Notes: a model not told the origin generated them from the sequence alone. 60,789 nt of DNA from Acidimicrobiales bacterium (GCA_025463985.1 JAODBM010000052.1:1-60789), one strand, 5' to 3'; shown: positions 51,610 through 60,300, counted from the first letter of the stretch. Numbers and translations are program-made.

Positions 51610-52281
51610 GTGGAGCGCGAGCTGGAGGAGATCGAGGACGACGGCACCGTCTGGCGGTTCGACCGGGCGTTCCTGACGTCGCGCTGGACGTGCATCTGGG
51701 GCCGCGGCTGCCAAGGGATCCTGCCCGAGCCGGCGGCCGCGCTCGGCCACGGCTGCTGTTCGGTCGGCGCCGAGATGGGCGACGAGGACGAGGCCCGGCT
51801 GACGAGCGCGCTCGCGGCGATGCTCGAGCCGGACCGGTTCCAACACCACGCCGAGGCCCAGGCCGGTGGGATCTTCAGCGACGAAAGGCGCACCAACACC
51901 CGGGTGGTCGACGGGGCCTGCATCTTCCTGAACCGGTCGGGCTTCGCCGGGGGAGCGGGCTGTGCGCTGCACCTGGCCGCGATCGATGCCGGTGAGGCGC
52001 CTCACGAGTGGAAGCCGTCGGTGTGCTGGCAGCTGCCGGTGCGGGTCGACTGGGAGCCACAGCAGGACGGCTCGGAGGTGGCCACGGTGCGGGCCTGGAC
52101 CCGCGGCGACTGGGGGGAGATCGGCGAGACGATGGCCTGGTGCTGCACCGAGGAGCCGGAGGCCTACGTCGGCACCGCCCCGGTCGTCGAGACCTTGGCC
52201 GACGAGCTGGAGGAGCTGGTCGGCTCGGTCGTCTACGTCGAGCTGCGCCGCCGCCTCACGCGTCCGGACGCGTCCGGCTGA
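51610..52281 (+). CDS. cysteine-rich hypothetical protein (DUF3109/YkgJ-like)
   Basis: The 223-residue protein has conserved-looking cysteines: SRWTCIWGRGCQG (two), GHGCCSVG (two), VDGACIFLN, GAGCALHL, PSVCWQLPV and AWCCTEEP (two). This Cys pattern resembles putative zinc/iron-chelating DUF3109/YkgJ proteins, which may hold an Fe-S or Zn cluster. GTG 51610 begins the conserved part. No partner enzyme is obvious; an enoyl-CoA isomerase-like gene is 97 nt downstream. Confidence 0.7.
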   Translation: MERELEEIEDDGTVWRFDRAFLTSRWTCIWGRGCQGILPEPAAALGHGCCSVGAEMGDEDEARLTSALAAMLEPDRFQHHAEAQAGGIFSDERRTNTRVVDGACIFLNRSGFAGGAGCALHLAAIDAGEAPHEWKPSVCWQLPVRVDWEPQQDGSEVATVRAWTRGDWGEIGETMAWCCTEEPEAYVGTAPVVETLADELEELVGSVVYVELRRRLTRPDASG

Positions 52282-52378
52282 GCGCCTGAGCCCTCGTCCC
52301 GGGTTGCGCTGGCAGCGCCCAGGGCGACTGGTGCCCAACCCAGATCGGTGGGGCCGTGAGCAGCGGTACGGTCACGCC

Positions 52379-53074
52379 GTGGACGAGAACGCTGACGACG
52401 CAACGACGATCGACCTGGAGCGTCGCGGTGACGTGTGGGTGCTGCACATGGACAACGGCGAGAACCGGTTCAACCGGCGCTCGATCGACGCGCTGCACGC
52501 CGCGCTCGATGAGGTCGAGGCGGCCGATGGCCCCTGCGCGCTGGTCACCACCGGCGAGGGCAAGTTCTTCTCGAACGGCCTCGACCTGGACTGGCTGCTC
52601 GCCGGCGGGGACGGGTCGGAAGGGTTCCTCGACGACGTGCATCGGCTCTTCGGTCGGGTGCTGGGGTTCGGGGCGTACACCGTGGCGGCGGTCAACGGCC
52701 ATGCGTTCGCGGGCGGCGCCATGCTGGCGAGCGCCCACGACCGGATCGTGATGCGCGAGGACCGCGGCTACTGGTGCCTTCCCGAGGTCGATCTGGGGTT
52801 GCCGCTCACGCCGGCCATGTACGCGACGGTGGCCGCGCACATCCCGGAAGCGACGCTGCGGGATGCCGCGCTCACGGGCCGCCGCTACTCCGGTCCCGAT
52901 GCGCTGGCTGCCGGCATCGCGCACGAGCTGGCCAGCGAGGGCGACCTGCTGGATCGGGCCGTCGAGGTGGCCGCGGCCATGGCCGGCAAGAGCCGCGCCG
53001 TGCTCGCCGAGCACAAGCGCCTCATGTACGCCGATGCCATGGCGACCTGCGGGGTGCCGCCGGCCGCCTCCTGA
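52379..53074 (+). CDS. enoyl-CoA hydratase/isomerase family protein (delta3-delta2-enoyl-CoA isomerase-like)
   Basis: The 231-residue crotonase-fold protein has the oxyanion-hole region GKFFSNGLDLDWLL and NGHAFAGGAMLASAHD. It also has LPEVDLGLPLTPAMY, where the glutamate before VDLGLPL is typical of delta3,delta2-enoyl-CoA isomerases used on unsaturated fatty acids. It is short for a hydratase (about 260), which also favours the isomerase. GTG 52379 is the start. The PhyH-type gene follows after 40 nt on the same strand. Confidence 0.88.
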   Translation: MDENADDATTIDLERRGDVWVLHMDNGENRFNRRSIDALHAALDEVEAADGPCALVTTGEGKFFSNGLDLDWLLAGGDGSEGFLDDVHRLFGRVLGFGAYTVAAVNGHAFAGGAMLASAHDRIVMREDRGYWCLPEVDLGLPLTPAMYATVAAHIPEATLRDAALTGRRYSGPDALAAGIAHELASEGDLLDRAVEVAAAMAGKSRAVLAEHKRLMYADAMATCGVPPAAS

Positions 53075-53114
53075 TCGCGGGGCAACTTCCGTGCCCACAA
53101 CTACGATCCGGAGC

Positions 53115-53906
53115 GTGAGTGTGAGCGAAGACTTCTCCTCGTCGAAGTCTGCCGACGCAGAAGCTGTGGGCAACTTCGAGCGCAGTGGGTGGCTGCTCAC
53201 CGAGACGCTCGACGCCGCGGGGCTCGCCTCGCTGCGCGCCTGGGTCGACGACGTGGCGTCGTGGCCCGACGCCGGCGACGGCTGGTTGCACTACCGCGAG
53301 CAGACCGACGACGGTCCCAAGCTGTGCCGCAGCGAGAACCTCATCCCGTTCCACGCCGGCCTGCGGGACCTGCTCACCGCCGGCCCGATGATCGAGGTGG
53401 CGTCAGCGCTGCTGGGCCAGCCCGCCGTGCTCTACAAGGAGAAGATCAACTACAAGCTGCCGGGTGGCGCCGGCTACGCACCGCACCAGGACGCGCCGGC
53501 CTACCGCTTCGTCGAGACCCATGTGTCCTGCATGGTCGCCGTCGACGACGCGACGATCGCCAACGGCTGCTTGGAGGTCGCCTCGGGCCAGCACGCGACC
53601 GTGCTCCCGAGTGACGCGAGCGGCTGCATCGCACCCGACGTCGTCGCCGGCCTCGACTGGTCCCCGGTCGAGGTGCGCGCCGGGCAGACGCTGTGGTTCC
53701 ACTCGCGCACGCCGCACCGCAGCGGCCCGAACACGTCGTCGGAGCCGCGCCGGGCGCTGTACCCGACGTACAACGCGCTTGCCGAGGGCGACCTGCGGGC
53801 CGACTACTACCGCCAGAAGCGCGACGAGCTCGCCGCCAGCGGCGCAGCGGGGGACCGGGTGCAGGTCTCGCTGATCGGCGACTTCCAGGGCCGGGCCGTC
53901 ACGTGA
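53115..53906 (+). CDS. PhyH-family Fe(II)/2-oxoglutarate dioxygenase, PhnY/TmpA-like
   Basis: The 263-residue enzyme has the iron-binding HxD in APHQDAPAY, the distal histidine in TPHRSGPNTSS and the 2-oxoglutarate arginine in EPRRALYPTYNA. The tail EGDLRADYYRQKR is typical of PhnY-type dioxygenases that hydroxylate the alpha carbon of aminoethylphosphonates. GGAG precedes GTG 53115. Its stop overlaps the HD-domain gene (GTGA), the same order as in known phnY-phnZ and tmpA-tmpB pairs. The natural substrate (2-aminoethyl-, trimethylammonioethyl- or another phosphonate) cannot be read off. Confidence 0.82.
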   Translation: MSVSEDFSSSKSADAEAVGNFERSGWLLTETLDAAGLASLRAWVDDVASWPDAGDGWLHYREQTDDGPKLCRSENLIPFHAGLRDLLTAGPMIEVASALLGQPAVLYKEKINYKLPGGAGYAPHQDAPAYRFVETHVSCMVAVDDATIANGCLEVASGQHATVLPSDASGCIAPDVVAGLDWSPVEVRAGQTLWFHSRTPHRSGPNTSSEPRRALYPTYNALAEGDLRADYYRQKRDELAASGAAGDRVQVSLIGDFQGRAVT

Positions 53907-54493
53907 TCGACGCCGCCGCGGGCCCCTCTGCCGCCGTCACCCCCGCCCAGTCGCTGGACGCGGTGCTCGCGCTGTACGAGCGGTGGGGCGTCGACCCCTA
54001 CGACGAGGACCTGAGCCAGCTCGACCACGCGCTGCAGACCGCGGCGCTCGCGTCCGCCGCGGGCGCCGACGACGCCCTCGTGGCCGCGGCGTTGCTGCAC
54101 GACGTGGGCCACCTGCTGGATCTCGAGGCGCGTGGTCCGGTCGGCCGCCTCCCGGGCACCGACCTCGGCCACGAGGCCACCGGCGCCCGCTACCTGAGCC
54201 GGCTCTTCGCGCCGGCGGTGACCGGCCCGATCGCGCTGCACGTGCGGGCCAAGCGCTACCGGTGCGCGGTGGACGGCGACTACCACGCCCGCCTCAGCGA
54301 CGGCTCCCGCCGCAGCCTGCAGCTCCAAGGTGGCCCGCTGGCCGAGCCCGAGGTGGTGGCCTTCGCGGCCAACCCGCGCTTCCAGGCCTCGGTGGACCTC
54401 CGGGCGTGGGACGACGAGGGCAAGGTCGACGGCCTCGGGGCCGCCCCCCTCGACCACTACCGTCCCCTCCTCGCCCGCCTCGTGCGTCTCTGA
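53903..54493 (+). CDS. HD-domain mixed-valent diiron oxygenase, PhnZ/TmpB-like
   Basis: The 196-residue HD protein has the di-iron ligands expected of PhnZ: His42 in LDHALQTAALA, His66-Asp67 in AALLHDVGH and His70. LGHEATGARYL, LHVRAKRYRCAVDGDYHARL, LQLQGGPLAEPE and RAWDDEGKV follow, close to phosphonate-degradation HD proteins. PhnZ oxidatively cleaves the C-P bond of an alpha-hydroxyphosphonate, releasing phosphate. Tyr33 and Glu35 lie in the region of the gating Tyr/Glu of PhnZ, but exact alignment is untested. It is GTGA-coupled to the PhyH gene. A plain phosphohydrolase is less likely. Confidence 0.82.
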   Translation: MIDAAAGPSAAVTPAQSLDAVLALYERWGVDPYDEDLSQLDHALQTAALASAAGADDALVAAALLHDVGHLLDLEARGPVGRLPGTDLGHEATGARYLSRLFAPAVTGPIALHVRAKRYRCAVDGDYHARLSDGSRRSLQLQGGPLAEPEVVAFAANPRFQASVDLRAWDDEGKVDGLGAAPLDHYRPLLARLVRL

Positions 54494-54533
54494 CCGGTCC
54501 GCCGAACGCGCGGTCGAGCGGCGGCAGGCCGGG

Positions 54534-55373
54534 TCAGGGCTCGAGGAAGTCCATCGACCAGGCGGGCATCGTGCCGGTGGCGGGGTCGAGCGACTCGAGC
54601 CAGCGGCCGAGGAACGGGGGGTCGGCCAGCATCGACGGGTGATGACCCGGGAGGGCGGACACGAGCATCGTCGGGAAGAGCTCGAAGACGAAGCTGACCG
54701 ACCACTTGAGCAACCGAGCGTGCGCCCGCGGGGAGAAGAGCAGCCCCTCCTCCCGCAGCATCACGAGCGTGCCGGCCACGCTGAACCCGGCCAGCAGCAG
54801 CATCGAGACCACCATCCCGAGCGCGTACGTGAGGCGCTTGCCGCCGGTCGCCCGCTGCACGTCGTACGCGACCGACTTGTGCTCGACCTCCTCGGCCAGG
54901 TGCCACAGGAAGAGCGTCGCCGGCAGCGGATGCGCGCCGGCGAACAGCTCCCGGAGGTGCTTGTCGGTCCAGCGCGCCGACGAGTACGCGACGGTCTCGA
55001 ACCCGGCGGCGAAGGCCAGGTTGAACGCCGGGCTCCGCCGGCGGCCGAGCCACGCGAACGTCCGCCGCATAAGGCGCTCGAGCCGCTGCAGGCGCGGGTA
55101 GCGGCGGGTGAGCAGGTCGTTGAGCCGCCGGTGCTGGACGTGGTGGGCCTTCTCCTGGTCGAGGTAGGCGCGGGCTTGGGCCCGCAGGTCCTCGTCGAGA
55201 TCGGGCAGCGCGGCCCGCACCGACTTCACGACGTAGGGCTCCACGTAGGGCATGAGCAGCGACACGCTGTTCGCGGCGCAGGCGAACTCGGGCCGCCGCC
55301 GGCTCCACAGCGGGTCCATGTCGTCGGGGTATACGAACCGGATCGACCGGGTCGGGAGCGCGGCGGCGGTCAC
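54534..55373 (-). CDS. predicted metal-dependent hydrolase (COG3687/PF10118)
   Basis: The 279-residue protein matches the COG3687 group by IRFVYPDDMDPLWSRRRPEF, YLDQEKAHHVQHRRLN, WHLAEEVEHKSVAYDVQRA and a hydrophobic segment at about 185-205. The ExxH (DQEKAHH, EEVEHK) pairs suggest a di-iron or di-zinc centre in a ferritin-like fold. The family is described only as predicted hydrolase. It starts at GTG 55373 and is divergent from ung. Confidence 0.85.
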   Translation of the reverse strand: MTAAALPTRSIRFVYPDDMDPLWSRRRPEFACAANSVSLLMPYVEPYVVKSVRAALPDLDEDLRAQARAYLDQEKAHHVQHRRLNDLLTRRYPRLQRLERLMRRTFAWLGRRRSPAFNLAFAAGFETVAYSSARWTDKHLRELFAGAHPLPATLFLWHLAEEVEHKSVAYDVQRATGGKRLTYALGMVVSMLLLAGFSVAGTLVMLREEGLLFSPRAHARLLKWSVSFVFELFPTMLVSALPGHHPSMLADPPFLGRWLESLDPATGTMPAWSMDFLEP

Positions 55374-55447
55374 TCCCTCACCGTCGGCTGCTCGACCCCG
55401 AAGTACAGGCCTGCGAGCCGATGCCCGGCCGGTATCGTGCGCCGGCG

Positions 55448-56125
55448 ATGCCCAAGACGGACTGGAACCCCGTGCTGCAGGCCGAGCTGTCGAAGGCCTA
55501 CTGGTCGCAGCTCGACGAGTTCGTGGCGCAGGAGCGCGTGCAGCACGAGGTCTTCCCCCCGCCGGCCGAGGTGTTCGCGGCCCTGCACCTGACGCCGTTC
55601 GCCGACGTCAAGGCGCTCATCCTCGGCCAGGACCCGTACCACGGCCCCGGCCAAGCCCACGGGCTCTGCTTCTCGGTGCGCCGCGGCGTGCCGCTGCCGC
55701 CCTCGCTGCGCAACATCTTCATCGAGCTCGAGGCCGACCTCGGCATCGCCCGGCCCACCCACGGCTGCCTCGACCACTGGGCGCAGCAGGGCGTGCTGCT
55801 GCTCAACGCCACGCTCACGGTGCGCGCCCGCACCGCGGCCTCCCACCAAGGGAAGGGCTGGGAGCAGTTCACCGACGCGGTCATCCGCGCCGTGAACGAG
55901 AAGGACGAGCGGGTGGTCTTCATCCTCTGGGGCGCGTCGGCCCGCAAGAAGCGGTCGCTGATCGACACCGGGCGCCACGTGGTGATCGAGTCGGCCCACC
56001 CGTCACCTCTGTCGGCCCACAACGGCTTCTTCGGGAGCCGCCCGTTCTCGCGCACGAACGACGCGCTCGTGGCCGCCGGTCGTGCCCCCATCGACTGGCG
56101 CCTCCCCGACGCACCCGGGCGCTGA
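55448..56125 (+). CDS. ung: uracil-DNA glycosylase
   Basis: The 225-residue family-1 enzyme removes uracil from DNA in base-excision repair. The water-activating loop is LILGQDPYHGPGQAHGLCFS (catalytic Asp), uracil-binding LLLNATLTV (Asn) and the DNA-intercalation loop HPSPLSAHNGFFGS (catalytic His). Length is normal. ATG 55448 is chosen over an in-frame ATG nine codons upstream. It converges on menB. Confidence 0.97.
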   Translation: MPKTDWNPVLQAELSKAYWSQLDEFVAQERVQHEVFPPPAEVFAALHLTPFADVKALILGQDPYHGPGQAHGLCFSVRRGVPLPPSLRNIFIELEADLGIARPTHGCLDHWAQQGVLLLNATLTVRARTAASHQGKGWEQFTDAVIRAVNEKDERVVFILWGASARKKRSLIDTGRHVVIESAHPSPLSAHNGFFGSRPFSRTNDALVAAGRAPIDWRLPDAPGR

Positions 56126-56179
56126 CCGCGTCCGGCGTGCGACCCGACGACGCAGCGACCCGCGACGGAGCGACCCGGC

Positions 56180-57082
56180 TCAGTAGTGCCAGGGGTACGA
56201 CGACCAGTCCGGGTCGCGCTTCTCGAGGAACGCGTCGCGCCCCTCGGCGGCCTCGTCGGTCATGTACGCGAGGCGGGTGGCCTCGCCGGCGAAGATCTGC
56301 TGGCCGACCAGGCCGTCGTCGATCGCGTTGAACGAGAACTTGAGCATCCGCTGGGCCGTCGGGCTCTTGCCGCAGATCCGCGCCGCCCAATCGAGCCCGA
56401 CCTGCTCGAGCGCGTCGTGGTCGACGACGGCGTTCACCATGCCCATGCGATGCGCATCTTCTGCGGAGTACGTATCGCCGAGGAAGAAGATCTCCCTCGC
56501 AAACTTCTGGCCGACCTGGCGCGCCAGGTACGCGGACCCGAAGCCACCGTCGAAGCTGGCGACGTCGGCGTCAGTCTGACGGAACCGCGCGTGCTCGCGG
56601 CTCGCCAGCGTGAGGTCGGACACGACGTGCAGGCTGTGGCCGCCCCCCGCCGCCCAGCCCGGCACCAGGCAGACCACCACCTTCGGCATGAACCGGATCA
56701 GCCGCTGGACCTCGAGGATGTGGAGCCGCCCGGTCCGGCCGGGGTCGATCGACGCGGCGGACTCGCCCTCGGCGTAGCGGTAGCCGTCCTTGCCGCGGAT
56801 CCGCTGGTCGCCGCCCGAGCAGAACGCCCAGCCGCCGTCCTTCGGCGACGGCCCGTTGCCGGTGAGGAGCACGCAGCCCACGTCGCTCGTCTGCCGGGCG
56901 TGGTCGAGGACGCGGTACAGCTCGTCGACCGTCTGCGGCCGGAACGCGTTGCGCACCTCGGGCCGGTCGAACGCCACCCGCACCGCGCCGACTCCGACGG
57001 CCCGGTGGTACGTGATGTCGCCGAGGTCCTCGAACCCGGGCACGGGCTGCCAGGCCTCGGGGTCGAAGAGGGCTGAGACCAT
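56180..57082 (-). CDS. menB: 1,4-dihydroxy-2-naphthoyl-CoA synthase
   Basis: The 300-residue crotonase-fold enzyme makes the naphthoate ring of menaquinone. Diagnostic blocks are FCSGGDQRIRG, CLVPGWAAGGGHSLHVVSDL, TDADVASFDGGFGSAYLARQ and GMVNAVVDHDAL. The length fits the family. ATG 57082 is preceded by GAGGTACCG; an ATG at 57094 is an alternative. Other men genes are not in the window. The 177 nt upstream hold a CGGTCC short tandem repeat (57171-57192). Confidence 0.95.
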   Translation of the reverse strand: MVSALFDPEAWQPVPGFEDLGDITYHRAVGVGAVRVAFDRPEVRNAFRPQTVDELYRVLDHARQTSDVGCVLLTGNGPSPKDGGWAFCSGGDQRIRGKDGYRYAEGESAASIDPGRTGRLHILEVQRLIRFMPKVVVCLVPGWAAGGGHSLHVVSDLTLASREHARFRQTDADVASFDGGFGSAYLARQVGQKFAREIFFLGDTYSAEDAHRMGMVNAVVDHDALEQVGLDWAARICGKSPTAQRMLKFSFNAIDDGLVGQQIFAGEATRLAYMTDEAAEGRDAFLEKRDPDWSSYPWHY

Positions 57083-57259
57083 CGGTACCTCCATGAGCGG
57101 CGCGACGACGGCGCAGGGTGCGGGTGCGAGTGCTGGTGATCGAGGCGGCGGCCGCAGATGCGTCTGGCCGCGGTCCCGGTCCCGGTCCCGGTTCTAGGCG
57201 ATGGCCCGCGCGGCTGTCGCTTCCCGGCGTCGGATGCACCGACGCGGCCGCCGGGTCGC

Positions 57260-58282
57260 TCAGGACTCGAGCAGCTTGAGCACCGTTCGCTCGGGGCGCG
57301 ACATCTCCGCCGTCTGCCGGGCGTTGCGCTGCACCTCGTGGAGCCGGCCCTCGCGGTACGCCTCCGGCACGACCGGATGGACGTAGCAGGCCCGGCACAC
57401 CGCGCGGGTGTTGCCGAGCACCTGCGCGGCCACGTCGTAGGCCGCCAGCACGGACTTCTCAGCCACGGTCTCGTCGTCGGGCGGATCCCCGAGGCCCAGG
57501 GCCGCGGCGGCGACGACCGTGCCACCCCAGGTGCGGAAGTCCTTGGCGGTCACGCCGGGCCCGGCGGTCTCGGCGAGGTAGCGGTTCACGTCGGTCGAGG
57601 TCACGTCGACGGTGGTGCCGTCGGCCTGGTAGGCGAACAGCTCCTGGCCCTCCAGCTCGTGGCAGCGGTGCACGAGCCGGGCGATCTGCCGGTCCTGCAG
57701 CCGGACCTCGTGGGCCAACCCGGACTTGCCGACGAAGTCGAACAGCACGTCGTCGCCCTCCACCTCGACGTGTTCGGGCAGCAGCGTCGTCAGCCCGTAC
57801 GACTCGTTGTCGGCGGCGTACGCGTCGTTGCCGACCCGGATCAGCGTGTCGTCGAGCAGCCGGACCACGAGCGCGAGCACCTTCTCGCGCGGCATCCCGG
57901 GCCGGGCCAGGTCGACGTCGAGCGCCCGGCGCAGGCGCGGCAGCACCGCGCCGAACGCGCCCAGCTGGTCGAACTTGTCGGCGTCGCGGACCTCGCGCCA
58001 CCGGTCGTGGTAGCGGTACTGCTTGCGGTTGCGGGCGTCGCGACCCGTCGCCTGGATGTGGCCGTCGGCCCGCGGGCAGATCCACACGTCGGTCCAGGCC
58101 GGCGGGATGGCCAGGGCCGCGATGCGAGCGCGGTGGTCGGGGTTGGTGACGCGCTCGCCGCGCTCGTCGACGTAGCTGAAGCCGGTGCCCCGCTTGCGGC
58201 GCCGGAACCCGGGCTGCTCATCGGACACGTAGCGCAGGCCCGCCTCGACGGCTGCTTCGATCGGGTCGCTCGCCGCGCTCAC
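57260..58282 (-). CDS. type IB DNA topoisomerase (poxvirus/bacterial type)
   Basis: The 340-residue enzyme relaxes supercoils through a 3'-phosphotyrosine intermediate. GRDARNRKQYRYHDRWREVR and PREKVLALVVRLLDDTLIRVGND are conserved. DFRTWGGTVVAA forms part of the catalytic His/Arg pocket and the tyrosine nucleophile is in VCRACYVHPVV. The N-terminal FRRRKRGTGFSYVD and TDVWICPRADGHIQATG blocks bind DNA. GTG 58282 follows GGGGAGGG. Such small IB enzymes occur in many actinobacteria and are not essential. Confidence 0.93.
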   Translation of the reverse strand: MSAASDPIEAAVEAGLRYVSDEQPGFRRRKRGTGFSYVDERGERVTNPDHRARIAALAIPPAWTDVWICPRADGHIQATGRDARNRKQYRYHDRWREVRDADKFDQLGAFGAVLPRLRRALDVDLARPGMPREKVLALVVRLLDDTLIRVGNDAYAADNESYGLTTLLPEHVEVEGDDVLFDFVGKSGLAHEVRLQDRQIARLVHRCHELEGQELFAYQADGTTVDVTSTDVNRYLAETAGPGVTAKDFRTWGGTVVAAAALGLGDPPDDETVAEKSVLAAYDVAAQVLGNTRAVCRACYVHPVVPEAYREGRLHEVQRNARQTAEMSRPERTVLKLLES

Positions 58283-58435
58283 GGCGGAGCCCTCCCCGGA
58301 ACGGGCGACAGGCAGAACTGGGGCGATCGTGTGACTGGGGCCTGAACCGTGCCTTACCATTGCGAGACCTGGCGGGTGGGCACGATTGTCCCCGAGACTC
58401 AGGCGGGGGCCGCAGCACCCAGAGGGATCGGGCCG

Positions 58436-59572
58436 ATGGACGAGTGGATGGTGGCGCGACTGTCGCTTCTCGACCCCGCGCGCATCAGTCTGCTCCGCCC
58501 CTGGGTGATGGTCGTGCTCGGGCTGCTCACCGGGCTCGCGGTCGTGGCCGCCCAGCGCGCGTGGCGTCGCCGCCGGGCGTTGGGTGCCCTCACGCTCGTC
58601 ATCGTGGTGGCGACGGCGCTCACGACCGTCGCCGCCGGCGTCAACCAGCACTACGGCTACCTCCCCACGCTCGACTCGCTCTTCGGGCGCCGCGCCCACG
58701 ACGAGGCCACGTGGAAGACCGCCGTGCACACGGCGGCGCGGGCGAAGATCGACCCGAACCAGGGGCTGCGGCCCAAGGGCATGGTCGTGCTAGTCACGAT
58801 CCCGGGCACCACGTCGCACTTCCACGCTCGACCGGCGCAGGTGTACCTGCCGCCGGCTTGGTTCCGGCAGCCTCGCCCCGTCCTGCCGGTGCTGATGATG
58901 CTCCCGGGCACGCCGGGCTCGACCTACGACTGGACTCGCTCCGCCGAGGCCGACCTCATCAGCGATCGCTTCGCGGCCAAGCACCATGGCCTGGCGCCGA
59001 TCCTCGTGATGCCCGATCCCAACGGCAGCTTCTTCGCCGACTCCGAGTGCGTCGACGGCGCCGGGGGCCGCGCCGAGACGTACCTGGTCGACGACGTTCC
59101 CGCCTGGGTGGTCCAGCACGTCGGCTCCGCGTCCGGCGCTCAGCGCTGGGCCGTGGCCGGCGCCTCGGCCGGCGGCACCTGCGCGCTCCACCTCGCCCTG
59201 CGCCACCCCGACCGGTTCGCCACCGCCCTCGACTTCTCCGGCGAGCGCACCCCCACCCGCCACGGCGATCGGCTCGGCCCCTACAAGGGCACGCTCGCAC
59301 ATCGGCTGCAACAGTTCGCCGCGCACGACCCGGGCCACCTGCTCACGTCGTTCCGGCGCCCCGAGCGCGTGGCCCTGTGGTTCGGCGTGGGCAAGAGCGA
59401 CGGCAAGGTCACCAGGGTCAACCGCGACCTCGCGGCGCGTGCGAAGCAGCACGGGTTCCCCACGGTGCTCGACCTCGTGCCCGGCGGCCACCGCTGGCGC
59501 GTGTGGAACCGCTGCTTCGAGGACGCGCTGCCCTGGACCGCGAACCGGCTCGGCCTCACCACGATGCCCTGA
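58436..59572 (+). CDS. membrane-anchored alpha/beta-hydrolase esterase (antigen 85/esterase D-like)
   Basis: The 378-residue protein has two N-terminal hydrophobic segments (about 18-38 and 46-66) and an extracytoplasmic hydrolase. The nucleophile elbow is VAGASAGGTCALHLALRHPD (serine in the GxSxG-type motif) and the last histidine lies in VPGGHRWRVW; TPGSTYDWTRSAEADL and PDPNGSFFADSECVDG resemble the mycolyltransferase/putative esterase group. ATG 58436 follows AGAGGGA. The substrate is unknown; lipid or wall ester chemistry is likely. It is divergent from the topoisomerase. Confidence 0.85.
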   Translation: MDEWMVARLSLLDPARISLLRPWVMVVLGLLTGLAVVAAQRAWRRRRALGALTLVIVVATALTTVAAGVNQHYGYLPTLDSLFGRRAHDEATWKTAVHTAARAKIDPNQGLRPKGMVVLVTIPGTTSHFHARPAQVYLPPAWFRQPRPVLPVLMMLPGTPGSTYDWTRSAEADLISDRFAAKHHGLAPILVMPDPNGSFFADSECVDGAGGRAETYLVDDVPAWVVQHVGSASGAQRWAVAGASAGGTCALHLALRHPDRFATALDFSGERTPTRHGDRLGPYKGTLAHRLQQFAAHDPGHLLTSFRRPERVALWFGVGKSDGKVTRVNRDLAARAKQHGFPTVLDLVPGGHRWRVWNRCFEDALPWTANRLGLTTMP

Positions 59573-59637
59573 GGTCCGGCTCGCGCCGGGCGGGCCGCGC
59601 CAGGATGGCGCCGACGTCCGACGCCGGAGGGGTACCC

Positions 59638-60120
59638 GTGGACCTGGTCGCCATCGAAGAGATCAAGCGGCTCAAGTACCGCTACCTGCGCTGCCTCGAC
59701 CTGAAGCGCTGGGACGAGCTGGCCGCGGTGTTCGTCGCCGACGCGACCGCGCAGTACGGCGACCGGCTGACGTTCACCGGACGCGACGAGGTCGTGGACT
59801 TCATGCGGGGCAACCTCGGCACCGACATGATCACCGTCCACCACTGCCACCACCCCGAGATCGACGTCTCGGCGGACGGCGCGACGGCCGTCGGCACCTG
59901 GCACCTGGAGGACACGGTGATCATGACGACGCACCGGCTCATGCTCACCGGCGCGGCGTTCTACGAGGACCGCTATGTGCGCACCGGCGACGGCTGGCGC
60001 ATCGCGCACACGGGCTACGAGCGCACGTTCGAGGCCATGCGATCGCTCGACGACACGCCTTCGTTCCGCCTCACCGCCAACCGCTGGGCCGCCGAGCCCC
60101 CGCCCGGCGACGGCGGCTGA
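59638..60120 (+). CDS. SnoaL-like/nuclear transport factor 2 family protein
   Basis: The 160-residue cone-shaped alpha+beta-barrel protein shows the SnoaL pattern: IKRLKYRYLRCLDLKRWDEL, FVADATAQYGD, TVHHCHHPEI, GTWHLEDTV and YEDRYVRTGDGWRIAHTGYE. Members are small isomerases, dehydratases or binding proteins. CGGAGG (59626-59631) precedes GTG 59638. The stop lies inside the first copy of a 63-bp tandem repeat, so the last residues (PPGDGG) are encoded by repeat DNA. Confidence 0.88.
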   Translation: MDLVAIEEIKRLKYRYLRCLDLKRWDELAAVFVADATAQYGDRLTFTGRDEVVDFMRGNLGTDMITVHHCHHPEIDVSADGATAVGTWHLEDTVIMTTHRLMLTGAAFYEDRYVRTGDGWRIAHTGYERTFEAMRSLDDTPSFRLTANRWAAEPPPGDGG

Positions 60121-60300
60121 TTCCCGGCCGAGGCCCTCCCCCGAAGTGGGCGGGGTTGCCGGCGTCCCGGCGACGGCGGCTGATTCCCGGCCGAGGCCCT
60201 CCCCCGAAGTGGGCGGGGTTGCCGTCGTCCCGGCGACGGCGGCTGATTCCCGGCCGAGGCCCTCCCCCGAAGTGGGCGGGGTTGCGGTCGTCCCGGCGAC
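60104..60300. repeat. 63-bp tandem direct repeat, three copies plus a partial
   Basis: Copies begin at 60104, 60167 and 60230 with period exactly 63 (21 codons), nearly identical to each other, and a partial copy follows to about 60300. Each carries CTGATTCCCGGCCGAGG and a hairpin of CCCTCCCCC with GGGCGGGG around CGAAGT. The array starts inside the SnoaL-like gene and runs into the gap before the alkA gene. There are no spacers, so it is not a CRISPR array. It may supply a set of terminator-like hairpins. Confidence 0.9.

Noticed and set aside
60104-60300. Repeat array as a CRISPR
   Set aside because: The 63-bp units are directly abutting with no unique spacers, only three copies exist and no cas genes are near.
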